Source: Achromobacter veterisilvae (lineage in GTDB: Bacteria; Pseudomonadota; Gammaproteobacteria; Burkholderiales; Burkholderiaceae_B). Taken from it: a stretch of DNA of 64,000 nt. The notes under the pieces are model-generated. The model saw only the letters and a list, made by a program, of their open reading frames with translations. It was not told where the DNA came from and did not search any database. A program made the position numbers and the translations under genes. The stretch lies in contig NZ_UFQC01000004.1 in NCBI RefSeq assembly GCF_900496975.1, positions 124,001-188,000 on the forward strand, written 5' to 3'. Below are positions 34,194 through 44,684 of the stretch, one piece after another. The first letter of the stretch is position 1. Each line of letters opens with the position of its first letter.

Positions 34194-34967
34194 TCAGGAC
34201 GAGTGGCCGCGGCGCTCCTGCGTCAGGCGGCGCGCCCGGTTCCAGCGCCAGGCCCAGGTGATCCAGCCGGACAGGCCGTACAGCACGAACAGGCCGAACA
34301 GCACGACCGGGGGATCGCTGGAGATAAAGACGAACACCGCCACCACCAGCAAGATGCCCCAGAACGGCACGCTGCGGCCCAGCGCGAAGCTCTTGCCGCT
34401 GAAGAACGGCGCGTTCGACACCATGGTGATGCCGGCGTACATGGTCAGCGCGAACGCCACCCAGGCCATCAGGCTGTCGTGGATGGGCAGTTTGTTGTCC
34501 ACGGCCAGCCAGACGAAGCCCGCCACCAGCGCGGCGGCGGCCGGGCTGGGCAGCCCCTGGAAGTAGCGCTTGTCCACCACGGCAATGTTGGTGTTGAAGC
34601 GCGCCAGGCGCAGCGCAGCGCCCGCCACGTAGACGAACGCGGCCAGCCAGCCCCAGCGGCCCAGGTCGTTCAGGATCCATTCGTACATGACCAGCGCGGG
34701 GGCCACGCCGAAGGACGTCATGTCGGACAGCGAGTCGTACTGCTCGCCGAAGGCGGACTGGGTATTGGTCAGGCGCGCCACCCGGCCGTCCATGCCGTCC
34801 AGCACCATGGCGACGAAGATGGCGATGGCGGCGACTTCGAAGCGGTCGTTCATGGCCTGCACGACGGCGTAGAACCCCGCGAACAACGCCGCGGTGGTGA
34901 ACGCGTTGGGCAGCAGGTAAATGCTTCGGTGGCGGTTCTCGGAATCGCGCATGGAAAAATTGGGCAT
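34194..34967 (-). CDS. pssA: CDP-diacylglycerol-serine O-phosphatidyltransferase
   Basis: An inner-membrane enzyme that makes phosphatidylserine, the precursor of phosphatidylethanolamine. The 257-residue protein has about seven membrane helices and the CDP-alcohol phosphotransferase motif DGMDGRVARLTNTQSAFGEQ followed by YDSLSD. It lies downstream of ilvC on the same strand, separated by 300 bases with repeats and a terminator. Confidence 0.95.
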   Translation of the reverse strand: MPNFSMRDSENRHRSIYLLPNAFTTAALFAGFYAVVQAMNDRFEVAAIAIFVAMVLDGMDGRVARLTNTQSAFGEQYDSLSDMTSFGVAPALVMYEWILNDLGRWGWLAAFVYVAGAALRLARFNTNIAVVDKRYFQGLPSPAAAALVAGFVWLAVDNKLPIHDSLMAWVAFALTMYAGITMVSNAPFFSGKSFALGRSVPFWGILLVVAVFVFISSDPPVVLFGLFVLYGLSGWITWAWRWNRARRLTQERRGHSS

Positions 34968-35267
34968 GGTCTCAATAACTTACAACGGACATGGAAAGGT
35001 TAACCCATCTGGCCCCGCTTGCGGGCCGGAGCAAGGGGCGTGCCTGCGCAATCGGCCAAGAAAAAGCGGCACGCCGATGCGGCGGGGTGTCTGACACCGG
35101 GGAATGGGTCAATGCGGCAAGGTGTCTGACACCCCCGAAGCACCGCCTCAACCCGACGCCCCTCTCCCACGGGTGTCAGACACCCGGAATGAAAAAAAGC
35201 GGCATGCCCTCGCAGGCATGCCGCTTTTTGACCAGTATCGCGGGAACGGGTCCCGCATCCGCATGGA
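34968..35267. other. Intergenic region with three palindromic 13-15-base repeats
   Basis: GGTGTCTGACACC occurs at 35086-35098 and 35121-35133, and GGGTGTCAGACACCC at 35171-35185. No gene is seen. Such GTGTCAGACAC palindromes are scattered in related genomes; their role is unknown. Confidence 0.65.
35192..35230 (-). terminator. Terminator after ilvC, possibly bidirectional
   Basis: AAAAAAGCGGCATGCC and GGCATGCCGCTTTTT form an 11-base GC-rich stem with A and T runs on both sides. It lies about 40 bases past the ilvC stop. Confidence 0.85.
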
Positions 35268-36323
<1,056 letters not shown>

Positions 36324-36359
36324 TCAGATGTAGGGTGCGGCTTGGCCTGGAAGGCCGGG

Positions 36360-36851
36360 TCAAATCTTCAAAATCCGTTCACCGCGTCCGATGCCGGACA
36401 CGCCGGTGCGCACGGTTTCAAGGATGGCACTGCGGTCCAGGGCCTCCAGGAAGGCCTGTACTTTTTCCTGCACCCCCGTCAATTCGATGGTGTAGGACTT
36501 GTCGGTCACGTCGATGATGCGGCCGCGGAAGATGTCCGCCATGCGCTTCATCTCTTCGCGCTCCTTGCCCACGGCGCGCACCTTCACGAGCATCAGCTCG
36601 CGCTCGATGTGCGCGCCCTCGGTCAGGTCGACGACCTTGACCACGTCCACCAGGCGGTTCAGGTGCTTGGTGATCTGCTCGATCACCTCGTCGGAACCGG
36701 TGGTCACGATGGTCATGCGCGACAGCGTGGAGTCCTCGGTGGGCGCCACCGTCAGGGTCTCGATGTTGTAGCCCCGCGCGGAAAACAGGCCCACCACGCG
36801 CGACAGCGCGCCGGGTTCGTTTTCGAGGAGGACGGAAATCACGTGCTTCAT
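36360..36851 (-). CDS. ilvH: Acetolactate synthase small (regulatory) subunit
   Basis: The 163-residue protein has the ACT domain (MKHVISVLLENEPGALSRVV, GLFSARGYNIETLTVAPTED) that binds valine for feedback control, and a C-terminal domain (GERILKI at the end). It lies 11 bases after the large-subunit gene. Confidence 0.97.
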   Translation of the reverse strand: MKHVISVLLENEPGALSRVVGLFSARGYNIETLTVAPTEDSTLSRMTIVTTGSDEVIEQITKHLNRLVDVVKVVDLTEGAHIERELMLVKVRAVGKEREEMKRMADIFRGRIIDVTDKSYTIELTGVQEKVQAFLEALDRSAILETVRTGVSGIGRGERILKI

Positions 36852-36862
36852 GGGTGGCCTCC

Positions 36863-38578
36863 TTACAGGTCTTCAGAGCCGAGCAGCATTTCGGTCAGCC
36901 CGCGGCCGGCCTTGACCATCGGCCACACGTTTTCGGTGCGGTCGGTGATGAAGTCCAGGAAGACCAGGCGGTCCTTGTGCTTCTTGAACGCCTCGCGCAG
37001 CGCGGGCTCGACGTCAGCCGGGCGCTCGATGCGCAGACCCACGTGGCCATAGGCCTCGGCCACCTTGACGAAATCGGGCAGCGAATCCATGTAGGACTCG
37101 GAATAGCGCGAACCGTAGTCGATCTGCTGCCACTGCCGGACCATGCCCAGGAAGCGGTTGTTCAGGCAGACGATCTTCGGCGTCAGGCGGTACTGGTGGC
37201 AGGTCGACAGTTCCTGGATGTTCATCTGGATGGACGCCTCGCCGGTGATGACGGCCACGTCGTGCCCAGGATTGGCCATCTGCACGCCCATGGCGTACGG
37301 CAGGCCGACACCCATGGTGCCCAGGCCGCCGGAATTGATCCAGCGGCGCGGCTTGTCGAACTTGTAGTACTGGGCCGCCCACATCTGGTGCTGGCCCACG
37401 TCGGACGTGACGAAGGCGTCGCCGCCGGTCACTTCCCACAGCTTCTCCACCACGTACTGCGGCTTGATGACCTCGTCCGAATTGGCGAACTTCAGGCATT
37501 CCTTGCCGCGCCAGGCTTCGACCTGCTCCCACCACTTGGCGATGGAGGCGGGCTTGTGCTCGGCCGAGGCGATGTCGTATTGCGCGCTGAGATCGGCCAG
37601 GACGTCCTTCACGTTGCCCACGATCGGGACGTCCACGCGCACGCGCTTGGAGATCGACGAGGGGTCGATGTCGATATGGATGATCTTGCGGGCGTTCTGC
37701 GCGAAGTGCTTGGGGTTGCCGATCACGCGGTCGTCGAAGCGGGCACCGATGGCCAGCAGCACGTCGCAATGCTGCATCGCCATATTGGCTTCGTACGTGC
37801 CGTGCATGCCGGGCATGCCCACGAACTGGCCGCTGCTGGCGGGGAAACCGCCCAGGCCCATCAGGGTGCTGGTGCAGGGCGCGCCCAGTTGCGAAACGAG
37901 CTTGTTGAGCTCGGGCGCGGCATTCGACAGGATGACCCCGCCGCCCGTGTAGATCATCGGGCGCTCGGCCGACAGCAGCATCTGCACGGCCTTCTTGATC
38001 TGCCCCTGGTGGCCCTTGTTGACGGGCGCGTAGGAGCGCATCGAGATCTCGCCCTTGGGCGGGGTGTACTTGCACTGCGCGACGGTGATGTCCTTGGGGA
38101 TATCCACCAGCACCGGACCGGGGCGGCCGGTGCTCGCGATGTAGAACGCGCGGCGCATGGTCTCGGCCAGGTCCTTGACGTCGCGCACCAGGAAATTGTG
38201 CTTGACGCAGGGACGCGTGATGCCGACGGTGTCGCACTCCTGGAAGGCGTCCTCGCCGATGGCCGCAGTGGGCACCTGCCCGCTGATGATGACCATCGGG
38301 ATGGAATCCATATAGGCGGTGGCGATGCCGGTGACGGCATTGGTCACGCCCGGGCCGCTGGTCACGATGCAGACGCCGACCTTCTGCGACGAGCGCGAAT
38401 AGGCATCGGCGGCGTGCACGGCGGCTTGCTCGTGGCGCACCAGGATATGCTGGAATTTGTCTTGCTTGAAAATCGCGTCGTAGATGTAAAGCACCGCGCC
38501 GCCGGGGTAGCCGAAAACGTGTTCCACGCCTTCTTCGGCCAGGCAGCGCACGACGATATCGGCGCCATTCAGTTCCAT
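36863..38578 (-). CDS. ilvI: Acetolactate synthase large (catalytic) subunit
   Basis: A thiamine-diphosphate enzyme that joins two pyruvates, or pyruvate and 2-oxobutanoate. The 571-residue protein has the catalytic glutamate in LVRHEQAAVHAADAY, an FAD-binding middle domain, and the cofactor motif ITGEASIQMNIQELST with NNRFLGMVRQWQ. The GDG usually found at the start of this motif reads GEA. ATG 38578 has AAAGGAAT upstream; the longer frame is rejected. Confidence 0.96.
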   Translation of the reverse strand: MELNGADIVVRCLAEEGVEHVFGYPGGAVLYIYDAIFKQDKFQHILVRHEQAAVHAADAYSRSSQKVGVCIVTSGPGVTNAVTGIATAYMDSIPMVIISGQVPTAAIGEDAFQECDTVGITRPCVKHNFLVRDVKDLAETMRRAFYIASTGRPGPVLVDIPKDITVAQCKYTPPKGEISMRSYAPVNKGHQGQIKKAVQMLLSAERPMIYTGGGVILSNAAPELNKLVSQLGAPCTSTLMGLGGFPASSGQFVGMPGMHGTYEANMAMQHCDVLLAIGARFDDRVIGNPKHFAQNARKIIHIDIDPSSISKRVRVDVPIVGNVKDVLADLSAQYDIASAEHKPASIAKWWEQVEAWRGKECLKFANSDEVIKPQYVVEKLWEVTGGDAFVTSDVGQHQMWAAQYYKFDKPRRWINSGGLGTMGVGLPYAMGVQMANPGHDVAVITGEASIQMNIQELSTCHQYRLTPKIVCLNNRFLGMVRQWQQIDYGSRYSESYMDSLPDFVKVAEAYGHVGLRIERPADVEPALREAFKKHKDRLVFLDFITDRTENVWPMVKAGRGLTEMLLGSEDL

Positions 38579-39132
38579 GTTGTCATTCCTTTCAAAACCG
38601 GCCCTGCAAACCCTGCCTGCTGCTCGCCCGGATACGGCGGCAACTGAACCCATACCGGCTACGACAACATGATCCGGCGCTTAGCGGCTCACGGAGCCAC
38701 GCCACCCGGACACCTTGCCGACCCGGCACACGCTCGACAGAACGCAGTGCGAACGCCCCTGGGGGACGCTGGAGGTCGAAATGGAAGCCTTGGCAACACA
38801 CGCTTGTGGCGCGGCCAACGGCAGGTGTAACTGCTGCGGGATGGATGGGAGGTGTCCCTGGCCATCCGCCTCAACGCACCGGCTTCGGATAGGCAGGCCG
38901 GCGCAAGTGGAGGAATTTACCGCGTTGCGTCAAAGGTGGCAAATCGGCCTTTCCACGGCCGTTGCGCGGAAGGTTCGGTAACCATCTGGCCCCAAAAAAA
39001 GCCCCCACGCCGCGCGCTACGCGCTTGCTGCCCCCCGAGGGGGCGTTTTTTGCCTTGGGGCGGCCCGGCGGCAAAAAATCCCACTGGCCCCATCTATATA
39101 CTTGTGGCGTCGCCCAGAACCGAGCCCCGCCC
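38579..39132. other. Leader/intergenic region between divergent ilvI and the FUSC gene
   Basis: No convincing gene is seen in 554 bases. It probably holds the ilvI promoter and a long leader. I could not find a leader peptide rich in branched-chain codons. A dispersed hairpin repeat is at 38990-39075. Confidence 0.5.
38990..39075. repeat. Dispersed C-rich hairpin repeat, copy 2
   Basis: AAAAAAAGCCCCC, a GC-rich middle containing CGCGCTACGCGC, CCCCCGAGGGGGC, then GTTTTTTGCC and GGGGCGGC. It is a diverged copy of the element at 1953-2037. Confidence 0.7.
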
Positions 39133-41355
39133 ATGGATTTGCGCATTGCCAGCATCCGCCGCTTCCTCTACAGCCATTACTTCTTCGGAGGGGTGCGCCA
39201 GGGGGTGGGAATGCTGTTGCCCGTGCTGGTGCTGGGCGGTGTCTTCGGCAACTACACCACGGGGCTGGTGGCGACCTTCGGCGCGCAGTGCCTGGCCATC
39301 ATCGACCAGCCCGGCGGCCCGCAGCGCCATCGCACCAATGAAATGCTGGGCGGCGCGGCGCTGGGCACCCTGACCGTCGTCATTACCGGGCTGGCGTCCT
39401 CGCATCCGGTGCTGATCTGGCTGGCGGTCATCGCGCAGTGCTTCGTCTATTCCATGTTCACGGTCTTCGGCAAGCGCGGCGGACTGATCGGCTTCGCCGG
39501 CCTGCTGCTGATGACGCTGACCATGCATTCGCCGCTCGAACCCCACGAAGTGCTGGCGCATGCGGCCGCCACGCTGGGCGGCGCGCTGTTCTACGTGGCG
39601 TTCAGCCTGGGCTTTTCCCGCCTGTTCTGGCTGCGCGAGGAACAGCAGGCCATGTCGGTGGCGCTGTTCGCCACCGCCGACTACGTCGCCGCCCGCGCCG
39701 CCTTCTACGACGACACGGCGGACCTGGACGAGGCCTACCGCGCGCTGATCCAGCGCCAGTCCGTCATGACGGAAAAACACCAGGCGGCGCGCGACATGGT
39801 GCTGCGCGCCCTGCCCCGCGGCAAGGGCCTGGGCGACCGCCAGCGAGTGATGATCTGGAACATGTTCGTGGACATGCTGCAACTGCTGGACACGCTGGTG
39901 GCCACGCATACCGACTACGCCGCCCTGCGCCGCACGCTGGCCGGCAACGACTGCCTGATGTTCATGCGCGACGCGCTGGTGAAGATGTCGCTGGAACTCA
40001 ACCGCATCGCGCTGGACGTGTCGCGCGGGCGCAAGGTGCAGTACCGCAGCAGCGCCCGCGCCGAACTGCGCGCCATCGAATACGAGATCGAACAGCTCAA
40101 GCAGCAGGGCCTGGGCGAACGCGAACCGGAAATGCTGGCGCTGATCGTCCAGGTGCTGCGCCGCCTGCGCAATTCGGCGCGCATCGTGGACCGGCTGGCC
40201 GACCACACCGCCGCCTCGCCGGACGCCAAGCCCACCGACGTGCTGCGCATCAACAAGTCGCTCACGCGCTTCATCTCGCGCCAGGAATTTCGCGTGGGGC
40301 TGCTGACCAGCAACCTGCGCCTGGATTCGCCGCATTTCCGCTACGCGCTGCGCGTGACGGCCGCCGCCGCCATCGCCATGACGCTCGCCAGCCGCTGGCT
40401 GTCGCCGGAGTTCTCCGCCCACAACTACTGGATCATGCTGACCATCGTCATCATCATGAAGCCGGGCTTCGCGCTGACGCGCCAGCGCAACGGCTGGCGG
40501 CTGATGGGCACGGTGATCGGCTGCTTCTGCGCCCTGCTGCTGTTCCACCTGACCGAACGGCCCGAAATCCTGTTCGCCGTGCTGCTGGGCGCCTGCATCA
40601 TGGGCAACAGCCTGGTACAACTGAACTACATGGCCAGCGCCATTTTCAACACGCTGTTCGTGGTGCTGGTGTTCCATTTCGTGTCGCCGGGCACCGTCTC
40701 CATGGCGGTGATCGGCGAACGCGCCATCGACACGCTGCTGGGCTGCGCGCTGGCGCTGGTCTGCAGCTACATCCTGCCCTGGTGGGAGGCCCGCTATCTG
40801 AAGCCGCTGGCGGCGGCGGCCACGCGCGCCAACCGCGAATACCTGATGGCGGGCCTGCGCTACGTCGAGGCCATGCAGGCCCACGGCGCCCCGGTGGGCG
40901 CGGCCGCCGGCGACACCCCGGCGGTCACGGACGCCGACCTGGCGTGGCGGCTGGCGCGCAAGAACGTGCACATCTCGTTCAGCAATTTCGCCGAAGCCTT
41001 CTACCGGATGATGAGCGAGCCCAAGTCGCACCAGGTGAGCGTGCCCGAGCTGAACAACCTGCTGATCCAGAACCACATCCTGGCCTCGCAGATCACGGCG
41101 GCCATCCCCATCCTGGCGGCCCTGCCCAGAACGCCCGAGGCCGTGCAGCGGGCGCTGACCGGCATGGTGGACCTGCTGGACGAAAAGCGCGCCCAGCCGC
41201 CGGCCAACCTGCCCACCCAGTTCGAGACGGAAGGCGAACAGGCGGCCCTGGTCTATCCGGTCAAGCAGATGCTCAAGGCGGCCCACATGATCCGGCAGGA
41301 ACTGCACGCGCTGGCGGACCCGCGGCATGCACCGCCGGTGGCGGCGGCGGCTTGA
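39133..41355 (+). CDS. FUSC-family (YccS/YhfK-like) inner-membrane protein
   Basis: A 740-residue membrane protein with two blocks of about five or six membrane helices (about residues 15-160 and 400-530) separated by a long soluble helical region, the layout of the YccS/aromatic-acid exporter FUSC family. The second block holds YWIMLTIVIIMKPGFALTRQ, a family hallmark. Members are proposed to export aromatic acids, but the substrate here is unknown. ATG 39133 is chosen because upstream codons run through the repeat. Confidence 0.88.
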   Translation: MDLRIASIRRFLYSHYFFGGVRQGVGMLLPVLVLGGVFGNYTTGLVATFGAQCLAIIDQPGGPQRHRTNEMLGGAALGTLTVVITGLASSHPVLIWLAVIAQCFVYSMFTVFGKRGGLIGFAGLLLMTLTMHSPLEPHEVLAHAAATLGGALFYVAFSLGFSRLFWLREEQQAMSVALFATADYVAARAAFYDDTADLDEAYRALIQRQSVMTEKHQAARDMVLRALPRGKGLGDRQRVMIWNMFVDMLQLLDTLVATHTDYAALRRTLAGNDCLMFMRDALVKMSLELNRIALDVSRGRKVQYRSSARAELRAIEYEIEQLKQQGLGEREPEMLALIVQVLRRLRNSARIVDRLADHTAASPDAKPTDVLRINKSLTRFISRQEFRVGLLTSNLRLDSPHFRYALRVTAAAAIAMTLASRWLSPEFSAHNYWIMLTIVIIMKPGFALTRQRNGWRLMGTVIGCFCALLLFHLTERPEILFAVLLGACIMGNSLVQLNYMASAIFNTLFVVLVFHFVSPGTVSMAVIGERAIDTLLGCALALVCSYILPWWEARYLKPLAAAATRANREYLMAGLRYVEAMQAHGAPVGAAAGDTPAVTDADLAWRLARKNVHISFSNFAEAFYRMMSEPKSHQVSVPELNNLLIQNHILASQITAAIPILAALPRTPEAVQRALTGMVDLLDEKRAQPPANLPTQFETEGEQAALVYPVKQMLKAAHMIRQELHALADPRHAPPVAAAA

Positions 41356-41371
41356 ATCCCGGCGGGCGTAC

Positions 41372-41495
41372 GTAGATGGGTGGAGCGCGGGAGTTGTGGG
41401 ATGGGTGGAGCGCGAGCGTTGTGGGATGGGTGGAGCGCGGGAGTTGTAGGATGGGTGGAGCGCGGGAGTTGTAGGATGGGTGGAGCGCGGGAGTT
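41372..41495 (+). repeat. Five tandem copies of a 25-base unit
   Basis: Units start at 41372 (24 bases), 41396, 41421, 41446 and 41471 and read GTAGGATGGGTGGAGCGCGG plus GAGTT with few changes. The last copy is also the outer arm of the inverted repeat at 41471-41657. Confidence 0.85.
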
Positions 41496-41657
41496 CTTAA
41501 GCTAGAACGCTATTGCCGAACGCGCGAAACCCATCAGGCGGCGCCAGCCGGCATCTTTGCGCTTGCCACGAAAAACGGCGGCTGGCGCCGCCTGATGGGT
41601 TACGCGCGTTCGATATTTGAGTTCTTTCTTAAGAACTCTCGCGCTCCACCCATCCTA
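41471..41657. repeat. GTAG-headed palindromic element, about 78-base arms
   Basis: The left arm (41471-41550) and right arm (41580-41657) are imperfect reverse complements: GTAGGATGGGTGGAGCGCG at the outside, CTTAAG, CGAACGCGCG, AACCCATC, AGGCGGCGCCAGCC inside. It is related to the element at 30438-30683. Its right end supplies the TAG stop of the yaaA gene. Confidence 0.8.
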
Positions 41658-42425
41658 CGCCTTGCGCCTGAACACCAATTTGTCTTCCGACGAGGCCGAC
41701 GCGTCATACGCGTAGCCTTCCAGGTCGAAGCCCTGCAGGCCTTCGGGCTTGGACACCTTGTGCAGGATGGCGTAGCGCGCCATCAGGCCGCGCGCGCGCT
41801 TGGCGTGGAAGCTGATGATCTTCCAGGCACCGTTCTTCCAGTCCTGGAACACGCACTGCACCACGCGCGCCTTCAGGGTCTTCAGGTCGACCGATTTGAA
41901 GTACTCCTCGGACGCCAGGTTGACGATCACCGGCGCCTTCTGTCCCGCCTGGCGCTCGTTCAGGTAGCCGGCGATGGTTGAACCCCAGTACTCGTACAGG
42001 TTCTTGCCCTTGGGTGTGGCCAGGCGCGTGCCCATCTCCAGGCGGTACGGCTGCATCAGGTCCAGCGGACGCAGGACGCCGTACAGGCCGCTGAGGATGG
42101 CGACGTGCTCCTGCGCCCAGTCCAGTTGTTTGGCCGACAGGGTGGAGGCCTCCAGCCCTTCGTACACGTCGCCGTTGAAGGCCAGCACCGCCTGGCGCGA
42201 ATTGGCCTGCGTGAAGCTGCGCTTCCAGTGGGCGTAGCGCTGCACGTTCAGTTCGGACAGGGCCGGGCTCAGGCTCATGAGGTCGGAGATATCCTCGGCC
42301 GACTTGGTCTTCAGCACCTTGATCAGGCCGGCGGCCTGGTCCACGAACAACGGCTGGGTATGCGTCTCGACGTGCAGCGGCGAGTCGTAGTCCAGTTTCT
42401 TGGCGGGGGAAAGCAGAAACAGCAT
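41655..42425 (-). CDS. yaaA: Peroxide stress protein YaaA (UPF0246 family)
   Basis: A 256-residue protein with the family start MLFLLSPAKKLDYDSP and the conserved HVAILSGLYGVLRPLDLMQP, EMGTRL and NLASEEYFKSVD blocks. In E. coli YaaA lowers free iron during peroxide stress and has DNA-binding folds. ATG 42425 has AAAGGAA upstream. It begins 16 bases after the dehydrogenase gene, so the two may be co-transcribed. The TAG stop lies inside a palindromic repeat. Confidence 0.93.
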   Translation of the reverse strand: MLFLLSPAKKLDYDSPLHVETHTQPLFVDQAAGLIKVLKTKSAEDISDLMSLSPALSELNVQRYAHWKRSFTQANSRQAVLAFNGDVYEGLEASTLSAKQLDWAQEHVAILSGLYGVLRPLDLMQPYRLEMGTRLATPKGKNLYEYWGSTIAGYLNERQAGQKAPVIVNLASEEYFKSVDLKTLKARVVQCVFQDWKNGAWKIISFHAKRARGLMARYAILHKVSKPEGLQGFDLEGYAYDASASSEDKLVFRRKA

Positions 42426-42441
42426 GGCGGGATTCCTTTGT

Positions 42442-43224
42442 TCAACGCGCCGTCCAGCCGCCATCGACCGAGACGGACGTTCCAGTGATTTGCGCGGCGG
42501 CGTCCGAGGCCAGGAACACGGCGGTGCCGCCCAGTTGTTCCGGCGTGACGAACTGCAGCGAGGGCTGCTTTTCGCCCAGCAGTTCGCGCGCGGCGGCTTC
42601 CTGGTCCACGCCGTTCTTCTCCGCCAGCGCGGTGATCTGCTTTTCCACGAGCGGGGTGCGGACCCAGCCCGGGCAGATGGCGTTGGCGGTGATGCCCTGC
42701 CCGGCCGTTTCCAGCGCCGTGACCTTGGTGAAGCCCACCACGCCGTGCTTGGCCGCCACGTAGGCCGACTTGTAGGCCGACGCCACCAGGCCATGCGCCG
42801 AGGCGATGTTGATGATGCGGCCGTAGCCCTGTTTCTTCATGTGCGGCAGCGCGGCCGCGGTGCCGTGGAACACCGCCGACAGGTTCAGCGCCAGGATCGC
42901 GTCCCACTTTTCTACCGGGAAATCCTCGATCTGCGCGGTGTGCTGGATGCCGGCATTGTTGACCAGGATGTCAAGGCGGCCCATCTGGCGCACGGCGTTC
43001 TCGACCAGCTCGCGCACGGCCGCGCCCTTGGACAGGTCCGCGCCGTCGTAGATCACCTTCACGCCATGCTTGCCGGCCAGGCCGGCGCGGACTTTCTCGA
43101 TCTCGGCGGCGTCGCCGAAACCGTTCAAGACGATATCGGCGCCCTGCTCGGCGAAGGCGGTGGCGATACCCAGCCCGATGCCGCTGGTGGAACCGGTGAC
43201 AAGGGCGACTTTTCCTTTAAGCAT
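42442..43224 (-). CDS. bdhA: 3-hydroxybutyrate dehydrogenase
   Basis: A 260-residue short-chain dehydrogenase that oxidises 3-hydroxybutyrate to acetoacetate in polyhydroxybutyrate turnover. It has the NAD-binding TGSTSGIGLGIA, NNAGIQH, the catalytic serine in IASAHGL, the YxxxK pair in SAYVAAKHG and the family-specific NAICPGWVRTPLVEKQI. ATG 43224 is preceded by AGGAGAA. Confidence 0.95.
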   Translation of the reverse strand: MLKGKVALVTGSTSGIGLGIATAFAEQGADIVLNGFGDAAEIEKVRAGLAGKHGVKVIYDGADLSKGAAVRELVENAVRQMGRLDILVNNAGIQHTAQIEDFPVEKWDAILALNLSAVFHGTAAALPHMKKQGYGRIINIASAHGLVASAYKSAYVAAKHGVVGFTKVTALETAGQGITANAICPGWVRTPLVEKQITALAEKNGVDQEAAARELLGEKQPSLQFVTPEQLGGTAVFLASDAAAQITGTSVSVDGGWTAR

Positions 43225-43329
43225 GAGCGTTCTCCTGTGATCTGGCACGTGGGACGGGAAGCAAGGCAGGCGTCAAGTGTAGCTGCCCGGCAAGACGGCA
43301 ATCATGCCATGTCCGCGCGGCCGGCGGGG

Positions 43330-44535
43330 TCAGGCCGCGGGCGGCTTGTCCCCGGGTCCGGAAGGCGGCGCCGCGGGCCCGGCGGCCGGCAGGTCCGCCA
43401 TGCCTCCCCGGTTCTCGGGTATGCGCTCCAGCAGCTTGATGAGCACCGGCACCACGCCCATCGAGATCGCGACCACCACGGACAGCACGTCGCGCTGCTC
43501 CAGGTTCATAAGATGGTTGTCCCAGGCTTCGTTGAAGATCGCGAAGCTGAACTCGCCGCCCTGCGCCAGCGCGACCGCGAACAGCAGGCGGTGGTAGCGG
43601 GGCAGCCCCAGGAACCGCGCAAAGCCGTACAGCACCAGGCCCTTGACCAGCAGCAGCGCGGTCACGCCGACGATAATGAAGAGCCAGTGGTGTTCGACCA
43701 CCCCCAGGTTCACGGACATGCCGATGGCCACGAAGAACAGGCCCAGCAGCAGGCCCTTGAACGGGTCGATGGCCTTTTCCAGTTCGTCCCGGTAGCGGGA
43801 TTCGGCCATCAGCACGCCGACCAGGAATCCGCCCAGGCCCGCCGACAGGCCGGCGTAGTCGAACAACTGGGCGGCGCCCACCACCATCAGCAGCGCCGCG
43901 GCGGTGAACAGTTCGTTCAACTGCGCCTTGGCCGCCCAGCCCAGCAGCCGCAAGCGGTAGGCCAGCGCGACCACGACGACGGCGACCAGGGCCTCTTTGA
44001 AGGACGGCGCCGACGAGCCGTCGGACCCCAGCAGGCCAGCCGCCACCAGCATGGGGATCGCCGCCATGTCCTGGAACAGCAGCAGCCCCAGGGCCGACCG
44101 CCCCAGCGGCATGCGCGTCAGCCCGCGCTCCTCCAGCAGGCGCAAGGCCACCGCCGTGGACGACAGCGCCAGCGACAGGCCGCAAAGCACCGCCGCCTGC
44201 CATCCCATCCCGGCCAGGTGCCGCAGCGCCGCGCCGAACACCACCCCCAGCAGCAGGCCGCAGACCAGCATCTGCAGGGAACCCAGCACGAAGACTTCGT
44301 TGCGCATGGCCCACAGGCGCCTGGGCGAGAGTTCCAGCCCGATGATGAACAGCATCATCACCACGCCCCACTGGGACACCCCGATCATGGTGTCCACGTT
44401 CGTGACCAGCTTCAGGCACGACGGCCCCACCAGCACGCCCGCGATCAGATAGCCCGGAATGGCGCCCAGGCCCAGTTGCTGGGTGACGGGCACGCACAGC
44501 ACGGCCGCGAGCAGGAGGATGAGGATGAGATCCAT
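43330..44535 (-). CDS. Kef-type cation/proton antiporter, membrane domain only (CPA2 family)
   Basis: A 401-residue protein with about 12 membrane helices and the CPA2 motifs GYLIAGVLVGP, MLFIIGLELSPRRLW and ALSSTAVALRLLEERG. It has no TrkA-N nucleotide-binding domain, so it is shorter than KefB/KefC and may be an ungated or partner-dependent exchanger. The last 30 residues are Pro/Gly-rich. It stands alone upstream of the tRNA-Ser region. Confidence 0.92.
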   Translation of the reverse strand: MDLILILLLAAVLCVPVTQQLGLGAIPGYLIAGVLVGPSCLKLVTNVDTMIGVSQWGVVMMLFIIGLELSPRRLWAMRNEVFVLGSLQMLVCGLLLGVVFGAALRHLAGMGWQAAVLCGLSLALSSTAVALRLLEERGLTRMPLGRSALGLLLFQDMAAIPMLVAAGLLGSDGSSAPSFKEALVAVVVVALAYRLRLLGWAAKAQLNELFTAAALLMVVGAAQLFDYAGLSAGLGGFLVGVLMAESRYRDELEKAIDPFKGLLLGLFFVAIGMSVNLGVVEHHWLFIIVGVTALLLVKGLVLYGFARFLGLPRYHRLLFAVALAQGGEFSFAIFNEAWDNHLMNLEQRDVLSVVVAISMGVVPVLIKLLERIPENRGGMADLPAAGPAAPPSGPGDKPPAA

Positions 44536-44654
44536 GAAGGCGATGGGCTGCGGAAGAGGCCGGCGCGCAAGGCCGGCATGAGGGAGATTCTGGGCAAAGA
44601 ATGCCGCCGCCGGAAGTCAGTTGAAACCCGCGATGGGCCGCTTTCAGGCACCTC

Positions 44655-44684
44655 TTTACACAAGTGAAAAAAATCCTGTAGAAT
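44655..44684 (+). promoter_or_regulatory. Promoter of tRNA-Ser(CGA)
   Basis: TTTACA (44655-44660) and TAGAAT (44679-44684) are 18 bases apart, followed by a GC-rich GCGGGC block like the discriminators of stable-RNA promoters. A leader of about 100 bases precedes the tRNA. Confidence 0.65.

Noticed and set aside
38592-38801. A leader peptide for ilvI attenuation
   Set aside because: The frame has no cluster of Leu, Ile or Val codons, and no terminator/antiterminator pair was recognised.
39094-41328. A 744-codon minus-strand frame opposite the FUSC gene
   Set aside because: It is His/Gln/Arg-rich antisense of a recognised membrane-protein gene.
41372-41495. A CRISPR array
   Set aside because: The five 25-base units are directly adjacent with no spacers, and no cas genes are near.
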